NCBI GenBank assembly: GCA_041398785.1
Contig: JAWKUA010000012.1
Location: forward strand, 124,001-188,000
Length of the DNA stretch: 64,000 bases
Origin: Planctomycetaceae bacterium
GTDB lineage: Bacteria; Planctomycetota; Planctomycetia; Planctomycetales; Planctomycetaceae
Direction of reading: 5' to 3'
In this document: piece after piece, positions 57,977-64,000 of the stretch
Layout: each line of letters begins with the position of its first letter
How positions within the stretch are numbered: position 1 is the stretch's first letter
Notes under the pieces: model-generated
The model's database searches: none
Seen by the model: the letters and a program-made list of their open reading frames with translations, nothing else
Told to the model about the DNA's origin: nothing
Program-made: the position numbers and the translations under genes

Positions 57977-59053
57977 TCACACCTTTTGCGGCGGTGTGTA
58001 GGGGTTGACGACTGCCTCGGCGCGGCTGTCACTGATCTGCCGGTCGCTGGTGTCGGAATCGTCGGCGACGTGGCTCAGATCCCGCAGACTCAGGCCCAGC
58101 GAATTCAGGAAGTAGACTCCCAGAAGCGTCACCGGAATATACATGCTGAGGTGGTAATACAGTGACGATCCCAGCACGAGCGACGGGTCCGGCTGAACGG
58201 CCAGCGTGGCCATACTGATCTTGAAGCAACCCTGGATGACGCCGAAGTAGCCGGGAGTCGACGGCACCGTCACGCCCAGCGCTGTGACACCGGTTACGAT
58301 CAGCCCGGCGGCGGGAGTCACCGGAATGTGAAACGCTGTCAGAGCCGTGTAGGCGATCATTCCGTTCAGCAGCCATTGGGCCAGCGAACTGGCGGTGATC
58401 AGAACCAGTGCCTTACCGTTGCGAAGTGCCTGAAGTCCGGCAGCTCCGCTGCGCAGCATTTCCAGAAGCTTGTTGCTGAGTCCTTCGGGGACAAACGGCA
58501 GGCGGTTCAGCACGGCCATCGTGAAGCGGACGAACTGCTCCGTCCAGATCAGAAACACAACAACACACAGCACAACGCCGGCGGAGGCAATGCCCAGGAA
58601 CTTAGCGGCGTTGCGGTATTCGTCCGGCAGATCCTTCGTGAAGACCAGTCCCAGGCTGAACAGTGCCAGAATTGCCAGGACGTCGAAGATGCGTTCCAGC
58701 ACGACTGTCGACAGGACAGTGCTCGCGGGCACTTTGTGTTTTCGCTGTACCACGAAGACTCGCACGAATTCGCCCAGGTGCGCGGGCAGAATGTTGTTGG
58801 CCGCGAATCCGATCAGCAGCGGTGCCATCAGTTGTTTCGTCGACAGCGGCTTGACGGGAGCCAGCAGCCACGACCAGCGCATTGCTTTCAGCCAGTAGAA
58901 GCCGAACAGCAGCAGCAGCATGACGGGCAGCGTCAGGTAATTCGCCTGCTGAAAACCGGCCTGCAGTTCTTCGCGCGACGTTCCCTGCATCGACCACGCG
59001 AACGCGGCCACGGAAACCAGAATGCCGATCAGCAGGCCGAGAAAGCGTTTCAT
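57977..59053 (-). CDS. Flippase-like membrane protein (YbhN/LPG synthase TM family)
   Basis: 358 residues, about eight transmembrane segments: LLIGILVSVAAFAWSM, LPVMLLLLFGFYWLKAMRW, the conserved LLIGFAANNILPAHLGEFVRV, ERIFDVLAILALFSLGLVF, GVVLCVVVFLIW, AAGLIVTGVTALGVTVPSTPGYFGVIQ and YIPVTLLGVYFLNSLGL. The GEFVRV and VPSTPGYFG motifs define the lysylphosphatidylglycerol synthase transmembrane (UPF0104) family. There is no C-terminal aminoacyl-transferase, so it is a lipid-flippase-like or undecaprenyl-linked-glycan-related protein. The substrate is not known. Confidence 0.9.
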   Translation of the reverse strand: MKRFLGLLIGILVSVAAFAWSMQGTSREELQAGFQQANYLTLPVMLLLLFGFYWLKAMRWSWLLAPVKPLSTKQLMAPLLIGFAANNILPAHLGEFVRVFVVQRKHKVPASTVLSTVVLERIFDVLAILALFSLGLVFTKDLPDEYRNAAKFLGIASAGVVLCVVVFLIWTEQFVRFTMAVLNRLPFVPEGLSNKLLEMLRSGAAGLQALRNGKALVLITASSLAQWLLNGMIAYTALTAFHIPVTPAAGLIVTGVTALGVTVPSTPGYFGVIQGCFKISMATLAVQPDPSLVLGSSLYYHLSMYIPVTLLGVYFLNSLGLSLRDLSHVADDSDTSDRQISDSRAEAVVNPYTPPQKV

Positions 59054-59376
59054 GACTGGCGACGTCGCGCGGGGAAAAGGCGAATGCTCAACCCGTGGTC
59101 GCAGAACAGACCATCAATGTGGTGTCTCTGAAGGTGCAGGCCTGATCCGCGACCACGGGCTGAACCAAGTGCCCGGGAACCAAAGTATAGGCCACAAACA
59201 CCGCTCGTGCAGAGGCACGTTTTGATCCGAACGTTCCGCACAACCGGAACACGCCGATGCCGGGCGCGAAGCTCAACGCATGACGCGACTCCGATCCCGC
59301 CGATTCACAGCGACGGGAATGGAATTCCGTCGTACAGTAATGCACGTCAACCAAGGGCCGGCCGCGAAGCAGAATC
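59054..59376. repeat. Gap with a degenerate copy of the inverted-repeat family
   Basis: At 59287-59337, GACTCCGATCCCG...CGACGGGAATGGAATTCCGTCGTAC aligns with 51480-51530, including the final GTCGTACA. No gene is visible. Confidence 0.65.
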
Positions 59377-60366
59377 CTACTTCAGCAGATCCTTCACGGT
59401 GTCACGTTCTTCGCGCAGTTCGGCGATCGTGGCATCGATTTTAGCCTGAGCGAAGTCGTTGTGTTTCCGGCCCTGTACGACCGACCAGGTTTTTCCGTCG
59501 CTGGTGAGTGGAAAACTGCTGATCAGGCCTTCGTCAACGCCGTAGCTTCCGTCGCTGCAGACCGCGGCGCTGAATGACTGACCCTGCGGCGTCGGATTCG
59601 CGGCCGCGCGGATGGTGTCGATCACGGCGTTGGCGGCTGACGCTGCGCTGGAAGCTCCCCGAGCTTCAATCACGGCGGCACCGCGTTTCTGAACGGTCGA
59701 AATGAAATCACCCTTCAGCCATGCTTCGTCGCCGATGACTTCCGCGACCGGTTTGCCGCCGATCTTCGCGTTGTAGAAGTCCGGGTACTGCGTCGCCGAG
59801 TGGTTGCCCCAGATCGTCATGTTCGACACGGCAGAGACAGGCTGGCCGGACTTCTGCGCCAGTTGCGAGACCGCTCGATTCTGGTCAAGCATCGTCATCG
59901 CATACCACCGATCGTTGGGAACTTTGGGAGCGTTGTTCATCGCGATCAGGCAGTTGGTGTTGCACGGATTTCCCACAACGACAACTCGCACGTCCGACGC
60001 GGCGGCATTCGAAATTGCCTGGCCGGTGCTGGTGAAGATCGGGCCGTTGATGCGAATCAGATCGCCTCGTTCCATGCCCTGCTTGCGGGGCACGCTGCCG
60101 ACGCACAGCACCCAGTTGCAGTCGCCGAAACCGTCTTCCAGATGATCGCTGTCGGCTTTGACGACACCAGCCAGCGTGGGGAACGCGCAGTCGTCAAGTT
60201 CCATCTGGACGCCGTCGAGAGCCTTCATGACCGGCGGCACTTCCACCAGATGCAGGATCACCGGCTGATTCGGGCCAAACACCTGTCCGGAAGCGATGCG
60301 AAACAGAAGTGCGTAACCGATCTGTCCGGCGGCTCCCGTGACGGCAACTCGAATGGGCGACGACAT
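59377..60366 (-). CDS. mdh: Malate dehydrogenase
   Basis: 329 residues, the length of the 'cytosolic-type' bacterial MDH. NAD-binding loop VTGAAGQIGYALLFRIASG at the start, the catalytic-loop region VGSVPRKQGMERGDLI, then VVVVGNPCNTNCLIAMNN, TMLDQNRAVSQLAQKSG, and the active-site His in IWGNHSATQYPDFYNAKI. C-terminus GLISSFPLTSDGKTWSVVQGRKH. It interconverts malate and oxaloacetate with NAD. It gives the same C4 intermediate used by the oxaloacetate decarboxylase at 40570-43896, but the two are 16 kb apart and not an operon. Confidence 0.95.
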   Translation of the reverse strand: MSSPIRVAVTGAAGQIGYALLFRIASGQVFGPNQPVILHLVEVPPVMKALDGVQMELDDCAFPTLAGVVKADSDHLEDGFGDCNWVLCVGSVPRKQGMERGDLIRINGPIFTSTGQAISNAAASDVRVVVVGNPCNTNCLIAMNNAPKVPNDRWYAMTMLDQNRAVSQLAQKSGQPVSAVSNMTIWGNHSATQYPDFYNAKIGGKPVAEVIGDEAWLKGDFISTVQKRGAAVIEARGASSAASAANAVIDTIRAAANPTPQGQSFSAAVCSDGSYGVDEGLISSFPLTSDGKTWSVVQGRKHNDFAQAKIDATIAELREERDTVKDLLK

Positions 60367-60518
60367 TCAACAATCCTTTCGCTTTGGGGCAGGGAAACCG
60401 GAATTCCGGAAACTTTGTGATGGTGGAATCGCGGGATTGTAGGCACATCCGTCGCCGCGCGCCAAAGTGCGGCCGCGCGAGTCTCACGAACAGAATTTCG
60501 TGTTCCCGTCCCTGCTGG

Positions 60519-62717
60519 CTATCGGGAAAATGTCCGCTGCAGCCAGCCTTGAAGCCGCCGCCACAGAGACACGGAGTCTGTCTGAATGCGCACCCGCCCC
60601 GTGCCGAACAGCTGCGTCGCACCAGCTTCTTCGGAAACGATTCGAATCGTCACCTCATAGACGACCTCCGCCGGGCGGAACTTCGCGCCATTCGGAATTG
60701 CAGCAGCCAGACGCGCTGCGACGATTTCCGAAGGCAGCTCATCGGCAGCGCGCGGAGCGACGCGTTCCACAATCCCGCGCTGAGCACCGGCACCGGTTCC
60801 GACGGAAAGGAACTGCAGAGACTGCCCCGGTCTGACGGTGTCCAGTTGGTATTCCGAAACGAAGGCGGCCACGTGCGATGACGTTTCCGGTTCGCCGACA
60901 TAACCCAGCAGCGTGCCTCGATTGATCCATGATTGTCGGTTGAGATGTTCGAGCGGCAGGCCGGACCAGTGTTCGGGCAGGTCGTCATCATCATGCGTCG
61001 GCGTTACTCGGGGCGGCAGCAGCGTCCCGCTGATGGAAGAGCGAATCGAGAGCGCGGCGTACTCGGAATTCACGTTGTCCAGCGTTCCCTGCACTGCCAG
61101 CATCGATTCACGCAGCGCCGGGACCAGCGGTGAGCCGGCCGTCTGCGGATCGCGAAGTATCGCTTCCAGCCGGAGCCGGCTTTCTTTCAATTCGGCCTGC
61201 AATTGCTGCTGACGCTGCTGCAGGTCCGGATTGCGGAACTCCGCCAGCACGTCTCCGGCCTGCACGGTGTCGCCGTAGTTGGCAGCAGCGAAAACCTGTC
61301 CCGGCAGAGAGGCGTACACCGGCACCGCGTCCGGTAACACGATCGCCGGCGCAATCACCGAATGAGGCAGCGGGATCGCCGCCAGAGCGATCAACACCGG
61401 CAGCGCCAGCAGTATTCGTCGCTTCGCGGAAGAACGGAATCCGCGCGTGCGGTGGTGGCCGATCAAAGCGCCAGAAAACGCGGCAACCGGAGTGACAATA
61501 AACGCGAACAGCACCGCGACGGAGATCCCTGCGGTGACCACCCGCAGATTCCATTCGCGACCGACGGTCTGCAGCAGCTTCAGAATCGCGATCGTTAATA
61601 CCGTTCGATAGAGCAGTGACAGCACTCCATAGCTCAGCAGGAAACCGTGACGGTCGTCAGCCGGTTCGTCGCTGCCCATTTCCCCGGCAGTCAATAATCG
61701 CTGAAAAAATGCCTGCACCGTCGCGGACGCTCGCTGGCCGAGATTCGGCAGATTCATCCAGTCCGACAGCAGGAAGTATCCGTCAAATCTCAGCAGCGGA
61801 TTGCCGTTGAACAGCACGGTATTGACCGAACACACAATCATTGTGTTCAGCAGCACAGTTCTTGTCAGTCCCGGCGCAGCGAAGAACCACAGAATCGTGC
61901 AGACGGACGCCAGCACCAGTTCGACGACCAGACCGGCAGCCGTCACCAGCAGCCGCTGACGTCGAGGCAACAGCCAGGCGTCGGTGACGTTTGTGTAAAG
62001 CACGGGAGTCATCACCAGCAGCATGATGCCCGCTTCATGGCATTCGGCCCCGAAGTGCCGGCATGTGAAAGCATGACCCGCTTCGTGCAGCACTTTGACG
62101 ATAACAAACACCAGCAGCATCAACGGCAGATTCGCCGGCCCCAACAGCGTGCCGATATGTGGAAACGAATCTGTGATTTCGTCGAATCGCAGCACAACAA
62201 GGACAGCGGCGATCGCGGTGACAGAAATCATCACAGCAACCGCCGCCGGCTGAAACAGCGGTTGCACGACCGGCATCACAGCGTCCAGCAGTCGTGTCGG
62301 ATTCAGCAGCGGAATCCGCAGCCGCAGCAGTTGCAGCACCGGCTTCACGACAGCACTGACCAGTGCGGCTGTCGTTGCGGATGCTGTTTTTGTCGTGGAT
62401 GCTGTTTTCGTAAAGGATGGCGGTGCGGCTGACGCGGAAACCGTGGATCGCAGCAACTGCCGAGCCGCAAGGTGCCTCAGAAACCCGCTCAGTTCTTCAA
62501 TCGAAATCCCTTCGCCGAGTCTGGTGACGTGCTGCAGCAATCGCGACGCGGTCACCCTTCCGTCCAACTGGTTGAAGATATTGAATTCCAGGTCGTTCAG
62601 AACGACGTATTCCAGCGTCAGCGGATCCTTCAGCACCCATCCCTCTGATTCATGGCGTCGCACGATCAAATCCGATCGTTTGCGCCAGGGAATTGGATGT
62701 ATGGGACGTTCATTCAT
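60519..62717 (-). CDS. PqqD-like + M50 peptidase-like + HlyD-like fusion membrane protein
   Basis: 732 residues from the ATG at 62717. Residues about 5-95 look like a PqqD-type segment (LIVRRHESEGWVLKDPLTLEYVVLNDLEFNIFNQLDG). The M50 zinc-site motif HEAGH is at 211-215 in LHEAGHAFTCRHFGAECHEAG, and a second set of residues, NGNPLLRFDGYFLLSD, supplies the third metal ligand (Asp). About eight hydrophobic segments surround this. The C-terminal part (about 480-730) is a HlyD/biotinyl-lipoyl-like region: LPGQVFAAANYGDTVQAGDVLAEFRNPDLQ, then a coiled-coil and a beta domain ending RVRIQTDSVSLWRRL. This is a known planctomycete architecture of efflux or peptide-export proteins. The PqqD part suggests handling of a modified peptide, but no peptide gene or maturase is next to it. 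Confidence 0.85.
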   Translation of the reverse strand: MNERPIHPIPWRKRSDLIVRRHESEGWVLKDPLTLEYVVLNDLEFNIFNQLDGRVTASRLLQHVTRLGEGISIEELSGFLRHLAARQLLRSTVSASAAPPSFTKTASTTKTASATTAALVSAVVKPVLQLLRLRIPLLNPTRLLDAVMPVVQPLFQPAAVAVMISVTAIAAVLVVLRFDEITDSFPHIGTLLGPANLPLMLLVFVIVKVLHEAGHAFTCRHFGAECHEAGIMLLVMTPVLYTNVTDAWLLPRRQRLLVTAAGLVVELVLASVCTILWFFAAPGLTRTVLLNTMIVCSVNTVLFNGNPLLRFDGYFLLSDWMNLPNLGQRASATVQAFFQRLLTAGEMGSDEPADDRHGFLLSYGVLSLLYRTVLTIAILKLLQTVGREWNLRVVTAGISVAVLFAFIVTPVAAFSGALIGHHRTRGFRSSAKRRILLALPVLIALAAIPLPHSVIAPAIVLPDAVPVYASLPGQVFAAANYGDTVQAGDVLAEFRNPDLQQRQQQLQAELKESRLRLEAILRDPQTAGSPLVPALRESMLAVQGTLDNVNSEYAALSIRSSISGTLLPPRVTPTHDDDDLPEHWSGLPLEHLNRQSWINRGTLLGYVGEPETSSHVAAFVSEYQLDTVRPGQSLQFLSVGTGAGAQRGIVERVAPRAADELPSEIVAARLAAAIPNGAKFRPAEVVYEVTIRIVSEEAGATQLFGTGRVRIQTDSVSLWRRLQGWLQRTFSR

Positions 62718-63265
62718 GATTCGACACGTCGATAACACACGGCTCAGCGTGAACGCACGCCGCTGGCAGGATTCAGTGTACCAGCGCCGTCCCCCGGGTC
62801 AGGTCGTGTGCCGCTGTGCCAATGTCTTAAATGTTGGATGGCACCGGCACAAGCACCGGCACAAGGCGGATGGCACCGGCACAAGGCGCGGCACCGGCAC
62901 AAGGCGCGACACACGTTGATGGGCGATTAAGGCCCAACGGGCCGGTCGTTCGTCCAGCCTGGGACGACGTCCCAGGAAACGGGTGCGACCGTAACCAAAG
63001 GCCCAACGGGCCGGCAGTTCGATTTGTCTTCGTGAGGCGGTTTGTCGGCGGAATGGTGTGGGCGAATCTCACGTGTCGAATGGACGCCTCAACGTGGCGT
63101 GGATTACCCGGGGCGATGCCGCAGGCTGGGAGAACTGCCGGCCCGCTGGGCCTGAACTGCGACTTGACGGCTGGGTTCTCGCCTGCGCGGGAATGACGGG
63201 AATCGCGAGACTGCGTTCCCGCCTGCATGGGAATGACGGAAATCTGTCCCACGCGCCAAACTCAG
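62718..63265. repeat. Gap with 12-bp direct repeats and several palindromes; no gene
   Basis: Four copies of GCACCGGCACAA at 62841-62852, 62853-62864, 62873-62884 and 62891-62902, spaced 0, 8 and 6 bp. Then GGCCCAACGGGCCGG at 62931-62945 and 63000-63014, and the palindrome CCTGGGACGACGTCCCAGG at 62958-62976. Repeat GCCTGC(G/A)(C/T)GGGAATGACGG twice near 63182 and 63221. No coding sequence of any length is credible. Confidence 0.75.

Positions 63266-64000
<735 letters not shown>

Noticed and set aside
62841..63014. Possible CRISPR-like array from regular direct repeats
   Set aside because: Repeats are only 12 bp, spacings are 0, 8 and 6 bp, and no cas genes are in the window.

Overview
The window looks like a chromosome segment of a planctomycete (Planctomycetes/Planctomycetota, probably a Planctomycetaceae-like lineage). 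The evidence is the gene-family mix: paired DUF1549/DUF1553 and DUF1501 proteins, PVC-type haem-binding proteins, LEPR-XLL surface proteins with dockerin-like repeats, a T5SS/PEP-CTERM repeat protein, ECF sigma factor plus Ser/Thr kinase pairs, DUF4058, and Tat-exported Gfo/Idh/MocA oxidoreductases. G+C is high. No rRNA, tRNA or CRISPR array was recognised.

Layout. (1) 1-8.9 kb: coding signal broken by many 1-base indels. Rebuilt piecewise it gives the remains of a membrane protein, a small upstream partner, a very large TPR protein carrying a PIN-like segment (resembling the TPR-GreABC-PIN family of predicted conflict systems), the N-terminus of a P-loop ATPase and a Gfo/Idh oxidoreductase. 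Several indels are homopolymer length changes, and the density drops abruptly near 8.9 kb, so sequencing or assembly error is as likely as gene decay. (2) 9.0-12.5 kb: DUF4058, a small membrane protein, an exported beta-helix protein and a VapC-type toxin-antitoxin pair. (3) 12.5-22.2 kb: two divergent DUF1549/DUF1553 plus DUF1501 modules, one ending in a WD40 protein. (4) 22.4-28.2 kb: a 1660-residue three-part ceramidase-like/LamG/PVC-cytochrome fusion and an ECF sigma factor. (5) 28.5-36.3 kb: two LEPR-XLL surface proteins sharing a dockerin-like module; the second is about 2.1 kresidues with a frameshift before a HExxH tail. (6) 36.6-46.1 kb: receptor-like kinase, Gfo/Idh oxidoreductase, a complete oadG-oadB-oadA sodium-pump operon, a LamG protein and a double-Dabb lipoprotein. 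(7) 46.3-51.4 kb: ECF sigma factor with Ser/Thr kinase, then a T5SS/PEP-CTERM repeat protein. (8) 51.6-56.2 kb: a YtrA-type GntR/ABC/permease/beta-propeller operon with a perfect inverted-repeat operator over its promoter. (9) 56.5-64 kb: DUF1579 protein, a GH97 glucosidase remnant, a YbhN-type flippase, malate dehydrogenase, a PqqD-M50-HlyD fusion and the C-terminal part of GMP synthase.

The genes are mostly cell-surface, signalling and heterotroph functions. Oxaloacetate decarboxylase and malate dehydrogenase connect to C4-acid metabolism and sodium energetics; the Ser/Thr kinases and ECF factors form signal chains; the PSD/DUF1501 modules and PVC-cytochrome fusion belong to the exported c-type-cytochrome repertoire typical of this phylum. 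Intergenic gaps carry short palindromic repeat families, at least one of which recurs inside the window.

The best candidates for something unusual are the TPR-PIN operon (if re-sequencing restores its frames), the ceramidase-LamG-cytochrome fusion, the coiled-coil insertion in a DUF1549/DUF1553 protein, and the GntR operon with its operator and beta-propeller partner.
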